Origin: TMP-24 sp046348855
GTDB lineage: Bacteria > Pseudomonadota > Alphaproteobacteria > Rhodobacterales > Rhodobacteraceae
Assembly: GCA_046348855.1 (NCBI GenBank)
Contig: JAXMDK010000003.1
Location: 1 to 64,000 of the forward strand
Length of the DNA: 64,000 nt
Reading direction: 5' to 3'
Below, in pieces: positions 1 to 8,584 of this stretch (its first letter is position 1; each line of letters begins with the position of its first letter). A program made the translations under genes and the position numbers. The notes beneath the pieces were generated by a model. The model searched no databases and was not told where the DNA came from. It saw only the letters and a list, made by a program, of their open reading frames with translations.

Positions 1-270
1 GAAGACCGGACCCTGAACAGCTTCCGGCAGGTTCTGCAAACCGGGACGGCGGAAATAATGCTCGACGAAGATGCCCACCGCCTGCTCGGCACTCAGCGCC
101 TTCACGTCGGCCACATCGACCGCGCCGTCGCCGGTCACGTCGATGCCCAGCCGCCGCAGCGTCGCCAGCGTCACGCCGTGGTTGGTCGCCCCCCCCGGAT
201 CGGCAGGATCGTTGACGAAGCCGCCTTCGCGGGCGACGATTTCATTGGCGATGTCGGTGACGGATTTCAT
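1..270 (-). CDS. GH108-type lysozyme (N-acetylmuramidase), 3' end outside window
   Basis: The N-terminal 90 residues of a peptidoglycan hydrolase of the glycoside hydrolase 108 family, read from an ATG at 270. The start MKSVTDIANEIVAREGG carries the family's catalytic-type Glu at about residue 15, followed by NDPADPGGATNHGV and LGIDVTGDGAVDVADV, as in phage-like and secreted GH108 enzymes, which often continue into a C-terminal peptidoglycan-binding domain. No signal peptide is seen, so export would need a holin-like route or it may be a prophage remnant or gene-transfer-agent type lysin. No other phage gene is visible here. The gene lies just downstream of ccmE on the same strand. Confidence 0.75.
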   Translation of the reverse strand, partial: MKSVTDIANEIVAREGGFVNDPADPGGATNHGVTLATLRRLGIDVTGDGAVDVADVKALSAEQAVGIFVEHYFRRPGLQNLPEAVQGPVF

Positions 271-314
271 GGCCCTGCCCTTGCGAAAACAGGGCCAAGG
301 GTGCCGCCAAATGG

Positions 315-785
315 TTAATTCGTGGCTGGGGCAGCGCCCGCCGCCGTCTTGGGATCGACATAGGTGCCCTGAGCCTTCAGGGCGTCGATCACCTCCTTGG
401 GCATGTAATTCTCGTCATGCTTGGCAAGGATCTCGGTGGCGACGAAGGTGCCGCCCTGCATGTGGCCGGTGCCGACCATGCCCTGCCCCTCGCCGAACAG
501 ATCGGGCAGGACGCCGGTGAAGCTGACCGGCACGGTGGCGTTGGTGTCGGTCACGCGAAAGGTCACGGTCGCCCCGGCGCCACGCACCAGCGAGCCCTTT
601 TCGACCAGCCCGCCGATGCGGAAGACCTCGGCATCGGCCGGATGGTCGGCCAGCACCTGGGTAGGCGAACGGAAATATTGCAGCGCGTTCGGCGCGGCAT
701 AGTAGAAGGCGCCGAAACTGGCCGCCATCGCCGCGAAGGCCAGAAGGATCATCTGGATGCGGCGCTGTTTCTTCAGGCTTTTCAT
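315..785 (-). CDS. ccmE: Cytochrome c-type biogenesis heme chaperone CcmE
   Basis: A 156-residue periplasmic, membrane-anchored chaperone that carries heme covalently and hands it to the CcmF/H ligation machinery. An N-terminal signal anchor spans about residues 11-31 (MILLAFAAMAASFGAFYYAA). An OB-fold follows, and the heme-binding HxxxY motif is HDENY with His at about 123 and Tyr at about 127. Length is normal for the family. The 5' end overlaps the argC stop by 4 bases, so the two are probably cotranscribed, although the pathways are unrelated. The rest of the ccm cluster is not in the window. Confidence 0.95.
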   Translation of the reverse strand: MKSLKKQRRIQMILLAFAAMAASFGAFYYAAPNALQYFRSPTQVLADHPADAEVFRIGGLVEKGSLVRGAGATVTFRVTDTNATVPVSFTGVLPDLFGEGQGMVGTGHMQGGTFVATEILAKHDENYMPKEVIDALKAQGTYVDPKTAAGAAPATN

Positions 786-1810
786 GGGAATACCGGGGCG
801 AGCATCAGCCCCGCCTTTTCATCGAGCCCGAGCATCAGGTTGGCGTTCTGGATCGCCTGCCCCGACGAACCCTTGGTCAGGTTGTCCAAGGCCGCCGTCA
901 CCAGCGCCCGCCCCGGCAGCCGGTCGCCGCAAACGCCGATGTGGACGAAGTTCGAGCCGGCGATCGACCGGGTCGAGGCGAGTTGCCCGAAGGGCAGCAC
1001 ATGCAGGAACGGCTCGGCCTCATAGCGCGCGGCCAGCGCCCGGTGCACAGCCGCCGGGTCGCCCTTGACATAGCAGGTCGCCAGGATTCCCCGGTTGAAG
1101 GGCATCAGGTGGGGCGTGAACTGCACCCGGACCGGCCGCCCGGCCAACGCCGAAAACTCCTGGTCGAACTCGCCCAGGTGGCGGTGGGTACCGCCGGCGG
1201 AATAGGGATGGGTGCCGCCCGACAGTTCGGCGTGCAGCAGGTTTTCCTTCAGCGACCGGCCGGCGCCCGAGACCCCGGCCTTGAGGTCGAGGATGATGTC
1301 ATCAAGGTCGATCACCGCCGCCTCGATCAGCGGGCGGATCGCATATTGGCCGGTCGCGGCATTGCAGCCGGTTCCCGCCACCAGCCGCGCCGGGCGGATC
1401 TGGTCGCGGTAGAATTCGGTCAGGCCATAGACCGCCTGCTTCTGAAGATCGGGCGCGGCATGGGGCTTGCCATACCATTTCTCGTATTCCGCCGGATCGC
1501 GCAGCCGGAAGTCGGCCGACAGGTCGACGACCTTCAGGTCGCGGGGCAGCGCGGCGATCACCGCCTGGCTGGTGGCGTGCGGCAGGGCGCAGAAGACCAG
1601 GTCGATGCCGGAAAAGTCCATGTCCTCGATCTTCTGCAGCACCGGCAGGTCGAGATGCGCGAGAAAGGGAAAGACCTCGCGCATGGTCATGCCGGCCTTG
1701 CGGTCGCCCGACAGGCCGCGCACCACCATCCCCGGATGGGTGGCGATCAGGCGGACAAGTTCGGCCCCGGTGTAACCGGAGGCGCCGAGGATGGCGACGG
1801 ATGCGGTCAT
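782..1810 (-). CDS. argC: N-acetyl-gamma-glutamyl-phosphate reductase
   Basis: Cytosolic NADPH-dependent reductase of arginine biosynthesis that converts N-acetylglutamyl phosphate to the semialdehyde. The Rossmann motif GASGYTG is at residues 9-15 and the catalytic Cys is at about 149 in GTGCNAATG, a variant of the usual NPGCYPT seen in Rhodobacter-type ArgC. The C-terminus ends ANLMLGLDEKAGLMLAPVFP as in that clade. I chose the ATG at 1810 (342 aa) because AAAGGA precedes it and the ASGYTG fold starts at once. The longer reading frame adds 36 non-conserved residues. It overlaps ccmE by 4 bases. Confidence 0.95.
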   Translation of the reverse strand: MTASVAILGASGYTGAELVRLIATHPGMVVRGLSGDRKAGMTMREVFPFLAHLDLPVLQKIEDMDFSGIDLVFCALPHATSQAVIAALPRDLKVVDLSADFRLRDPAEYEKWYGKPHAAPDLQKQAVYGLTEFYRDQIRPARLVAGTGCNAATGQYAIRPLIEAAVIDLDDIILDLKAGVSGAGRSLKENLLHAELSGGTHPYSAGGTHRHLGEFDQEFSALAGRPVRVQFTPHLMPFNRGILATCYVKGDPAAVHRALAARYEAEPFLHVLPFGQLASTRSIAGSNFVHIGVCGDRLPGRALVTAALDNLTKGSSGQAIQNANLMLGLDEKAGLMLAPVFP

Positions 1811-1919
1811 GGGAGGTCCTTTCGCGCGCAGGCAGCGGTCGTCTGCGGCAGACTCCATATAATTGCCGGGGCCGGGCCGCAACGGCCGAATTGTCGCGTT
1901 GCCCCGCACCTCTTTCACT

Positions 1920-1963
1920 TTGGTCCAAATATCCCAGGGTGCACGAGGGACAGCGTCCCTCGC
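1920..1963. repeat. Intergenic AAATATCC-plus-hairpin repeat, copy 1
   Basis: GGTCCAAATATCCC (about 1922-1935) is followed by a perfect 8-bp stem, CGAGGGAC/GTCCCTCG (1944-1951 and 1955-1962). It lies between the lpxB stop and the argC start. The same arrangement of AAATATCC next to a GC hairpin recurs at several other intergenic sites in this window. It could act as a transcript 3' end for the lpx operon but has no T-run. Confidence 0.6.
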
Positions 1964-1970
1964 TCTTCGC

Positions 1971-3113
1971 TCACAGATGGCCGAGAACCGACCGGGCCGC
2001 TCGCAGGCCGGGCGGCTCGCCGCCCTGGCCCAGCCGGAGCATAGTCAGGTCCGCCGCATCCCTTTGCGCCTTGCGGGCAGCCGGGTCGGTCATCAGCCGG
2101 TCAAGCGCAGCGGCAATTGGCGCAGGCCGGCAATCGGGGCCAAGGAATTCGGGAACCACCCGGGTTTCCGACACGATGTTCACCAGCGTCACCGTGTCGA
2201 TCAGCGCCGCCCGCTTCATCAGGCGGAAGGTCAGCCAGTTGAAATCATGGGCGATGACCATCGGCACCCGGTTCAGCGCCAGATCGAGGCTGACGGTGCC
2301 CGAGGCCGCCAGCGCCAGGTCGGCGGCGGCAAAGGCAGCGCGGCGGTCGGTCGCCTCCTCGGCCACCAGCGGCGCGGCGCTCCAGCCCGCGACCAGCTGG
2401 CGGACCAGGGGTGCAACCCCCCGCACCGTCGGCACCACCACCCGCAGGCCGGGATGATCCTGCCGCAGAAGGTCGATGGCGGCCTCGAAGCGCGGCAGAA
2501 GTCGCCGGACCTCGCCCGCCCGCGACCCCGGCAGGCACAGAAGCAGCGGCTGATCGGCGCCGATGGCATGGCCGGCGCGAAAGGCCGCCGCAGCCTCGGG
2601 CCCGGCGACCGGCTGGGCGACCACCGGATGGCCGACGAAATCGCAGCTCATCCCGGCGCGCTCCATGTAGGGCGGCTCGAACGGGAAGAGCGCGAGCACA
2701 TGGTCGATCACCGGCGCCATCTTCGCCGCGCGGCCCGGCCGCCAGGCCCAGACGGTTGGGGCGACATAGTGGATGGTCCGCTGCGCCGGTTCGGCCGCCC
2801 GCACCAGCCGCGCCACCCGCAGGCAGAAATCCGGGCTGTCGATGGTGATCAACGCATCGGGCTGCACCGCCATGACCGCGGCGGCGGTCTCGGCGATGCG
2901 GCGTTTCAGGTGGCGGTATTTCGGCAGGACCTCCAGAAGGCCCATCACCGACAGTTCCTCCATCGGGAACAGGCTTTTCAGCCCTTCCGCCTCCATCAGC
3001 GGCCCGCCGACCCCGGCGAAGGTCACGTCGGGGCGCAGCGCCTTCAGCCCCGCCATCAGCGCCGCACCAAGCGCATCGCCCGAGGCTTCGCCGGCGACCA
3101 GGAACAGTTTCAT
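1971..3113 (-). CDS. lpxB: Lipid-A-disaccharide synthase
   Basis: GT19 glycosyltransferase of 380 residues that joins UDP-2,3-diacylglucosamine and lipid X to make the lipid A disaccharide at the inner membrane face. The N-terminus MKLFLVAGEASGDALGA carries the family GEASGD motif, followed by FAGVGGP.M and a C-terminal nucleotide-binding half with LLLCLPGSRAGEVRRLLP and ALAASGTVSLDLAL. The ATG at 3113 overlaps the lpxI stop by 4 bases (ATGA), and the conserved N-terminus begins there. The upstream frame extension is not conserved. It is the last gene of the bamA-skp-fabZ-lpxA-lpxI-lpxB run. Confidence 0.95.
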   Translation of the reverse strand: MKLFLVAGEASGDALGAALMAGLKALRPDVTFAGVGGPLMEAEGLKSLFPMEELSVMGLLEVLPKYRHLKRRIAETAAAVMAVQPDALITIDSPDFCLRVARLVRAAEPAQRTIHYVAPTVWAWRPGRAAKMAPVIDHVLALFPFEPPYMERAGMSCDFVGHPVVAQPVAGPEAAAAFRAGHAIGADQPLLLCLPGSRAGEVRRLLPRFEAAIDLLRQDHPGLRVVVPTVRGVAPLVRQLVAGWSAAPLVAEEATDRRAAFAAADLALAASGTVSLDLALNRVPMVIAHDFNWLTFRLMKRAALIDTVTLVNIVSETRVVPEFLGPDCRPAPIAAALDRLMTDPAARKAQRDAADLTMLRLGQGGEPPGLRAARSVLGHL

Positions 3114-3934
3114 GGCTCGCGCGACCACAGGAACAGGCCCAGTTCCCCGGCCCTGGCCATCATCGCCGCACGGTCGACCAACAGCACCGATCCGGCCTGC
3201 CACACCACGCCCCCGAGGCCGGCCCGGTGGGCGGCCTCGACCGTGTCGGGGCCAAGGGTGGGCAGGTCGACGCGGCGGTCCTGGCCGGGCTTCGGCGCCT
3301 TGTAGAGAAGCCCCTTCGCGCCGTTCGGGTCGGGGCGCAGCCGCGCGCCGTGATCGGCAACGAAAGCCAGCATCGCATCGGTCCCCGGCAGGGTCTCGAC
3401 CGCCAGGCACAGGCCCTGCGCCACCACCGCCCCCTGCCCGAGATCGAGCCCGCCCAGGGCCTCGACGATCCCGGCGGCGCGGGCGGCATCGACACGGTCA
3501 GCGTCGGTCGGTGCCCCGGCCAGCACGCCTGGCCCCGGCACCAGATCGGGCGCGATCAGATCAGCGCCGGCAACCTGAAAGCCGAATTCCTCAAACAAGC
3601 CGATGATCGCGCGCAGGGTCGCATCGTCCCCCCCGGCCAGCGCGCCCACCAGCCGCGGCACCAGGCTGGCGGTGCGGGCGTCGAACAGTTCGGGCTCGAT
3701 CCGCGGGCGGCGCACCGCACCGGCGAAACAGACACGGGTCACGCCTTCGTCGGCCAGACGGTCCAGGAACGGCACCAGCCGCTCCAGCCGGAAAATGATC
3801 GGCGCCGGGCCCCGTACCTCGGACGCGAACCCCTCCAGTTCGGCCACCAGAAATGGCTCGCCCGCCGCCGTCAGCGCATCGGCCAGCAGCCTTGGCAGCT
3901 GCCCGCGGCCAGCGATCAGTGCCGTCCGGGTCAT
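3110..3934 (-). CDS. lpxI: UDP-2,3-diacylglucosamine pyrophosphatase LpxI
   Basis: A 274-residue enzyme that cleaves UDP-2,3-diacylglucosamine to lipid X and UMP, the step before LpxB. The family is LpxI (formerly DUF1009), the replacement for LpxH in most alphaproteobacteria. The N-terminus TALIAGRGQLPRLLADA and the C-terminal half (GTDAMLAFV, GLLYKAPKPGQDRRVDLPTLGPDTVEAA) are typical. It sits between lpxA and lpxB with 4-base overlaps on both sides, which supports the assignment. Confidence 0.93.
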   Translation of the reverse strand: MTRTALIAGRGQLPRLLADALTAAGEPFLVAELEGFASEVRGPAPIIFRLERLVPFLDRLADEGVTRVCFAGAVRRPRIEPELFDARTASLVPRLVGALAGGDDATLRAIIGLFEEFGFQVAGADLIAPDLVPGPGVLAGAPTDADRVDAARAAGIVEALGGLDLGQGAVVAQGLCLAVETLPGTDAMLAFVADHGARLRPDPNGAKGLLYKAPKPGQDRRVDLPTLGPDTVEAAHRAGLGGVVWQAGSVLLVDRAAMMARAGELGLFLWSREP

Positions 3935-4725
3935 CGCGGTGCGAGGAACGAACGGTCCGACGGGCCGAGGATGAACTCCAGCACCTCGCGGACGTAGGAA
4001 TTGTCGGCCCCCGCTTCCGCGCGAAGCCGCGCGCTGTCGCGGAACGATCCGGTGCCCAGGTCGGCCAGAAGGTCGCGCAAGGCGTGAAGATCGCCCCGGT
4101 CCGCGCCCCGCCGCTTCAGCCCGACGAGGTTCAACCCGTCCAGCACCCCGCGCGGCCCCTGCACCAGCCCGTGCGGAATGACGTCGGCCGTCACCATCGT
4201 CACCGCCCCGATCATCGCGCCCCGGCCGATGCGGACGAACTGATGGACCCCGGACAGGCCGCCGACGATGACGTCATCCTCAAGCGCGCAGTGCCCGGCG
4301 ATGGCGACATTGTTGGCGAGGATCACCCGGTTGCCGATCTGGCAATCGTGGGCAACGTGGGACGAGGCCATGAACAGCCCGTCATCGCCCACCCGGGTGA
4401 TGCCGCCGCCGCCCTCGGTCCCGCAGTTCATCGTCACGTTTTCGCGGATTCGGTTGCGGGCACCGATGACCAGCCTTGTGCGTTCGCCCCGAAACTTCAG
4501 ATCCTGCGGCACCTCGCCCAGGCAGGCATGGGCAAAGACCACCGTCCCGGCGCCGACCTCGGTCCAGCCGGTGACGACGACATGGGATTTCAGCTCGACC
4601 CCCTCGCCCAGCACCACCTCGGGGCCGACCAGGCAGAAAGGCCCGATCCGGCAGCCCGGGCCGACGACCGCGCCCGGTTCGATCACCGCAAGGGGGTGGA
4701 TGGCCGCTGTCGCGTCGATGGTCAT
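3931..4725 (-). CDS. lpxA: UDP-N-acetylglucosamine acyltransferase
   Basis: First enzyme of lipid A synthesis, transferring a 3-hydroxyacyl chain from ACP to UDP-GlcNAc. The 264-residue sequence is a left-handed beta-helix made of hexapeptide repeats (IHPLAVIEPGAVVGPGCRIGP and on) with a helical C-terminal domain. The catalytic His is about 126 in HVAHDCQIGN. The ATG at 4725 is 4 bases after the fabZ stop, and the 3' end overlaps lpxI by 4 bases, so translation is probably coupled. Confidence 0.96.
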   Translation of the reverse strand: MTIDATAAIHPLAVIEPGAVVGPGCRIGPFCLVGPEVVLGEGVELKSHVVVTGWTEVGAGTVVFAHACLGEVPQDLKFRGERTRLVIGARNRIRENVTMNCGTEGGGGITRVGDDGLFMASSHVAHDCQIGNRVILANNVAIAGHCALEDDVIVGGLSGVHQFVRIGRGAMIGAVTMVTADVIPHGLVQGPRGVLDGLNLVGLKRRGADRGDLHALRDLLADLGTGSFRDSARLRAEAGADNSYVREVLEFILGPSDRSFLAPR

Positions 4726-4729
4726 GGGG

Positions 4730-5188
4730 TCAGTCCCGCAGGTCCATCATCGCGGTGATCTCGGCCTCGCAGGCCATGTGTTCGCCGACCTTGGCGGCGC
4801 CGTGGAACTTCCAGATCTTGCCGCCGCCGCGCTTGACGGTCATGTGCAGCTCCAGCACGTCGCCCGGCACCACCATGCGGCGGAACTTGCACTCGTTGAT
4901 CGACATGAAATAGGTCAGCAGGTCGCGGTCGACCACATCCATCGACAGGCCGACCAGCACCGCCGAGGCCTGGGCCATCGCCTCGATGATGGTGACGCCC
5001 GGCATGATCGGCTTGGACGGGAAATGGCCTTGGAAATGCGGCTCGTTCATCGTCACGTTCTTGATGCCGACGCAGCCCTTGTTCAGCACGATGTCCTTGA
5101 CCTTGTCGATCAGCAGGAACGGGTAGCGATGCGGGATGATCCGCTGAATCAGGTGGATGTCCGCCTCGGTGATTGCGCTGGTATTCAT
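4730..5188 (-). CDS. fabZ: 3-hydroxyacyl-[ACP] dehydratase FabZ
   Basis: A 152-residue hotdog-fold dehydratase of fatty acid synthesis that acts on short to long 3-hydroxyacyl-ACPs. The catalytic His (about 55) lies in FQGHFPSKPIMPG and the catalytic Glu (about 69) in VTIIEAMAQ, both at the usual spacing. Its place between skp and lpxA is the common arrangement, linking supply of 3-hydroxyacyl-ACP to phospholipid and lipid A synthesis. A 95-base gap separates it from skp. Confidence 0.96.
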   Translation of the reverse strand: MNTSAITEADIHLIQRIIPHRYPFLLIDKVKDIVLNKGCVGIKNVTMNEPHFQGHFPSKPIMPGVTIIEAMAQASAVLVGLSMDVVDRDLLTYFMSINECKFRRMVVPGDVLELHMTVKRGGGKIWKFHGAAKVGEHMACEAEITAMMDLRD

Positions 5189-5283
5189 GCCTCGAAGGCT
5201 CCCCTGACTGGCCTTGCCTGTTCAAGTCTTGCTAGCAACAAGGCCCAAGCGACGCAAGAAGCTGTCATTTCACCGTTACGCGC

Positions 5284-5853
5284 CTATGGCGCGGCGGGCG
5301 CACCCGGCAGGGCCGGCCCCGCCCCCAGAACCTCGTCCAGCCGCTTGCGCATTTCTTCGGTGGCGTCGATCGAACTGGCGGCAACGAAGACCGCCCGGTT
5401 GTCGAGGATCGCCACCGCGCCACGGGCCCGCAGAAGGTCGGCCATGACCGGCAGCGCGGCGCTGAAGAAATCCTGCCGGGCCTGGTCGCGGCGGGCGGCG
5501 ATCTCGCGGCCCTTGCGGTCCTGCGCGTCGCGGATGCCGGTGACACGCTGGTCGAAATCGTCGGCGAGCTTGCGGAAGTCGGCCGGCGGCGTGGTCGGGC
5601 GCCGGTCGGTCAGCGACTTTTCCTCGGCGGTCAGTTCGGCCTCGATGCGGTTGTTCTCGGTCTGCAGGTCCTTGTTCGCCGCGGCGATCTCGGCCTCGGC
5701 GCGCTTGCCCCACAGCGACTCGGCATAAAGCCGTTCCTGGTCGATGGTCAGGATCGGGCTGGAGGGGGCGACGACCTGCTGCCCGCACACCATGGCGGGC
5801 AGCATCGCCACCAACAGCGCCGTCCCGGCAAATGCCCCCGGCGCCCCCCGCAT
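5284..5853 (-). CDS. skp: OmpH/Skp family periplasmic chaperone
   Basis: A 189-residue secreted protein of the OmpH/Skp family that holds unfolded outer membrane proteins on their way to BamA. A signal peptide covers about residues 1-24 (ALLVAMLPAMVCG). The body opens with SSPILTIDQERLYAES and continues as long charged helices rich in Ala, Glu and Arg that would form the tentacle coiled coils. A VAILDNRAVFVAASSIDATEEM segment near the C-terminus matches the trimer body. The ATG shares one base with the bamA stop. Family membership is clear; the exact orthology to E. coli Skp is inferred from position. Confidence 0.88.
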   Translation of the reverse strand: MRGAPGAFAGTALLVAMLPAMVCGQQVVAPSSPILTIDQERLYAESLWGKRAEAEIAAANKDLQTENNRIEAELTAEEKSLTDRRPTTPPADFRKLADDFDQRVTGIRDAQDRKGREIAARRDQARQDFFSAALPVMADLLRARGAVAILDNRAVFVAASSIDATEEMRKRLDEVLGAGPALPGAPAAP

Positions 5854-8174
5854 CAGAACTTGGTCGACACGGTCAGGTCGAAGACCTGTTCCTTGTCATA
5901 GGGTTCCTTCTTCAGCGGCTTGGCGAAGTTGATGCGCAGCGGCCCAAGGGCGGAGTCCCAATAGAGCGACAAGCCGACCGAGGCGCGCAGGTGCATCTTG
6001 TCGTCGATGGTGCCGGGGTTGTTCAGGCCCCAGACCGAACCGGCATCGGCAAAGACGCCGCCGGTGATGCCATATTCCTCGGGCAGGCCGAGCGGGAACC
6101 GCGCGTCCAGCCTGACGGCGGCGAAATAGTTGCCGCCAAGCGCATCCTGGTTGGGGGCCGACAGGTCGCGCGGACCAAAGCCGTTCGGCTCGAAGCCGAG
6201 CACCTTGCCGTTGCCGGAGAAGCGGTCGAGATAGCGGGTGGTGGTGCCATTCAGCGCCGTCACGACGCCGGCCTCGGCCTCGGCATGCAGCGTCACCTCC
6301 TCGTGCAGGACCTTGGTTTCGTAGGTCGCGTTCGCAGTGGTGGTGAGGTTCTTGATGTCGCCGCCAACGCCCGCATAGTCCTGCCCGAAGGTCAGCAGCA
6401 GCCCGCCGTTCGGGTTCAGCCCGGTGATCCGCGTGTCATAGGACAGCGTATAGCCAAGCGCGCTGGTCACTTCCGCGCCACGGGCCTGGTCGGCCTGCAA
6501 GAGCTTGGACGAACTGGCGTTGACCTTGTTCACCTTGTCGCTCGACAGCTTGTAGTGCAGGTCCAGCCGCAGCTGTTCGCCGATCGGGAACTCCAGCCCG
6601 GCCGAGGCCCCCAGCCGCTTGGTCGAGAAGCTGGCGTGGGCGCTGTCGGTGGTATTGTACCAGCCCGACAGCTTCAGCTTCAGGTCGCGATCCAAAAGCG
6701 ACGGCTCGATGAAGGTGATCGAGTTGTCCTTGTTGTCCGTCGTGGTTGCCAGGTTGGCGCTGAGATACTGGCCGCGGCCGAGGAAGTTGGTTTCCGTGAC
6801 CCCGACGTTCAGCCCCAGCCCGTCGGCCACGCTGTAGGACGCGCCAAAGCTCAGCGAGCCGGTGGGCTTTTCCTCGACGTTGACGTCGACGATCACCTGA
6901 TCCTCGGAAGCGCCCTGCTTGGCGCTGACGTCCGAGGTCTTGAAATAGTCCAGCTTGCGGATGCGGTCGGCAGCCTCGCGGATGGCGCGCGGGTTAAAGG
7001 GGTCGCCTTCGGCGATGCGGAACTGCCGGCGGATGACCTTGTCCTGGGTGGTGGCGTTGCCCTCGATGTCGATCCGTTCGACAAAGACCCGCGGCCCCTT
7101 GGTCAGCACGAAAGTCACGTCCAGCGTCTGGGTCTGGGGGTTGCGGGTGATGCGCGGGTCGATCGACAGGAACTCGATGCCCTTCTTTTCGGCGATCGCC
7201 TCCATCCGGTGGATGGTCGTGTCGATGGCCACCGGCGAATAGGCGGCGCCGGTGCGGATCTTCACCACCTTGGCGAAATCGGCGGCATCCACGCCGTCAT
7301 ATTCGCTGACCGTCGAGACCTGGTTGAAACTGTAGCGCTGGCCTTCCTGGATGTTGAAGGTCAGGAAAAATCCGTCGCGTTCGCGCGAGAATTCCGACGA
7401 CACGCCGCGCACCTGCGCGTCGATGTAGCCGCGCGAATGGTAGAAATCGAGCAGGAGCTGCTTGTCAGCCTCGATCCGGTCGGGAACGAATGTGTCGGCG
7501 CGGATCAGCGCCCGGAACAGGCCCGCCTGCTTGGTCAGCAGCACCTGTCGCAGCCGCCGGTCGGAAAAGTCGCGGTTGCCGGTGAAGGACAGCCGCTCGA
7601 CCTCGCTGACCTTGCCTTCGCGCACCTCGAACACCAGGTCGACCTTGTTGTCGCCCCGGTCGATCAGCTTGGGCTCGACCCGCGCCGCCAGCCGGCCCTG
7701 GGCCACATAGGCCTGGGTGATCGCCGCGGCGTCTTCCTCGGCCTGCTTGGCCGAATAGATCCGGCGCGACTGCGACTTGATGAGCTTGGACAGGACATCG
7801 TCCTTGATCCGGCGGTTGCCTTCGATGCTGACCGCATTGACCACCGGGTTTTCGGTGACGCGGATCACCAGCGTATGGCCCGAGGGCACCACGTCGACGG
7901 TGGCGAACAGGCCCGAGGCGGTCAGCCGCTGCGCCGCGTCGTTCAGGGCGGCGTCGCTGACCGGCTGGCCCTTGGCGATGCCGGCCAGCTTGACGATGGT
8001 CGCGGGTTCGACCGCGGTGTTGCCTTCGACCTTCACCGCCGAGAACGTGTAGTTTGCCGCCATCGCCGGGGCCGGCGCCAGGGCCAGAAACAGTGCCGTG
8101 CACAGGGCGGTCCCCGACAGCAGGCCAGTGAGTCTGCCCGGTACGACCGCGCGCCGCTCTTGCCTCGTCATCAT
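5853..8174 (-). CDS. bamA: Outer membrane protein assembly factor BamA
   Basis: A 773-residue Omp85-family insertase that folds beta-barrels into the outer membrane. The signal peptide ends near residue 39 (APAMA). Five POTRA repeats follow (first VKVEGNTAVEPATIVKLAG, last VERIDIEGNATTQDKVIRRQF), then the 16-strand barrel, ending with Phe (FDLTVSTKF) as a beta-signal. The loop 6 motif, normally VRGF or VRGY, reads VLGF here (GKVLGFEPNGFGPRD). Skp, fabZ and the lpx genes follow directly, so outer membrane protein and LPS assembly are made from one operon. Confidence 0.96.
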   Translation of the reverse strand: MMTRQERRAVVPGRLTGLLSGTALCTALFLALAPAPAMAANYTFSAVKVEGNTAVEPATIVKLAGIAKGQPVSDAALNDAAQRLTASGLFATVDVVPSGHTLVIRVTENPVVNAVSIEGNRRIKDDVLSKLIKSQSRRIYSAKQAEEDAAAITQAYVAQGRLAARVEPKLIDRGDNKVDLVFEVREGKVSEVERLSFTGNRDFSDRRLRQVLLTKQAGLFRALIRADTFVPDRIEADKQLLLDFYHSRGYIDAQVRGVSSEFSRERDGFFLTFNIQEGQRYSFNQVSTVSEYDGVDAADFAKVVKIRTGAAYSPVAIDTTIHRMEAIAEKKGIEFLSIDPRITRNPQTQTLDVTFVLTKGPRVFVERIDIEGNATTQDKVIRRQFRIAEGDPFNPRAIREAADRIRKLDYFKTSDVSAKQGASEDQVIVDVNVEEKPTGSLSFGASYSVADGLGLNVGVTETNFLGRGQYLSANLATTTDNKDNSITFIEPSLLDRDLKLKLSGWYNTTDSAHASFSTKRLGASAGLEFPIGEQLRLDLHYKLSSDKVNKVNASSSKLLQADQARGAEVTSALGYTLSYDTRITGLNPNGGLLLTFGQDYAGVGGDIKNLTTTANATYETKVLHEEVTLHAEAEAGVVTALNGTTTRYLDRFSGNGKVLGFEPNGFGPRDLSAPNQDALGGNYFAAVRLDARFPLGLPEEYGITGGVFADAGSVWGLNNPGTIDDKMHLRASVGLSLYWDSALGPLRINFAKPLKKEPYDKEQVFDLTVSTKF

Positions 8175-8247
8175 TGTCCCCCGCCGATCAAATCACGTTC
8201 TTATCTGCACTGTGACTAGCGGGATTGGGACACCTTGTCAAAGGAAC

Positions 8248-8274
8248 GGCGCGGCCCTTTTGCAGGGTCGCGCC
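8248..8274 (-). terminator. Hairpin downstream of the 54-aa membrane protein gene
   Basis: An 11-bp GC-rich stem (8248-8258 and 8264-8274, one G-T pair) with a 5-base loop lies between the small gene ending at 8311 and bamA. On the minus strand it is followed by GTTCCTTTG, a weak T-tract. It could attenuate read-through from rseP into bamA or act as a terminator. Confidence 0.5.
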
Positions 8275-8310
8275 GCAATTCGCCGGAACGATGACAGGCC
8301 GCGCCGGGGC

Positions 8311-8475
8311 TCAGTAGAAGGCCGCACCCTGGGGCAGCTGAAGATGCATGACCGCAACCGCGATCGCCGCAGCGACCAACAGGCTGACGATCACCGACAG
8401 GGGCGCGATCACGCCGTCGGCGCGCCGTTGCACCAGCTGATTCAGGTCCCGGTAGCCATTGGCAATCATATGCAT
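8311..8475 (-). CDS. Small single-pass membrane protein, function unknown
   Basis: A 54-residue reading frame that I found by translating the rseP-bamA gap. It starts at an ATG at 8475 with GGAG seven bases upstream and ends at TGA 8313-8311. The sequence opens MHMIANGYRDLNQL, has a charged stretch (VQRRADG), then one strong membrane segment of about 23 hydrophobic residues (VIAPLSVIVSLLVAAAIAVAVM) and a short tail HLQLPQGAAFY. By the positive-inside rule the N-terminus would face the cytoplasm. I recognise no family. Its place between a site-2 protease gene and bamA is suggestive of envelope biology but does not prove it. Overlapping frames on the same strand are shadows. Confidence 0.7.
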   Translation of the reverse strand: MHMIANGYRDLNQLVQRRADGVIAPLSVIVSLLVAAAIAVAVMHLQLPQGAAFY

Positions 8476-8584
8476 CCGTCATCTCCGCCCGTTATTGCTT
8501 TGACGCAATCATGGCAGAAGAATGTGACCCGATTTGGGCAAGGAGGCGGCAGTTTGCGGTTTCAGGCCCGAAGCGGCCCCGGCT

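Noticed and set aside
1..270. Prophage edge inferred from the GH108 lysozyme gene
   Set aside because: The following genes are ordinary housekeeping genes, and no integrase, attachment site or structural phage gene is visible in the window.
5832..8219. A 795-codon open frame on the plus strand opposite bamA
   Set aside because: It is antisense to a clear BamA. The frame stays open because of high GC at third positions and its translation has no domain.
8216..8482. An 88-codon minus-strand frame in the rseP-bamA gap
   Set aside because: It overlaps the better 54-aa frame in another phase, is full of Arg and Gly, and has no ribosome binding site or hydrophobic segment.
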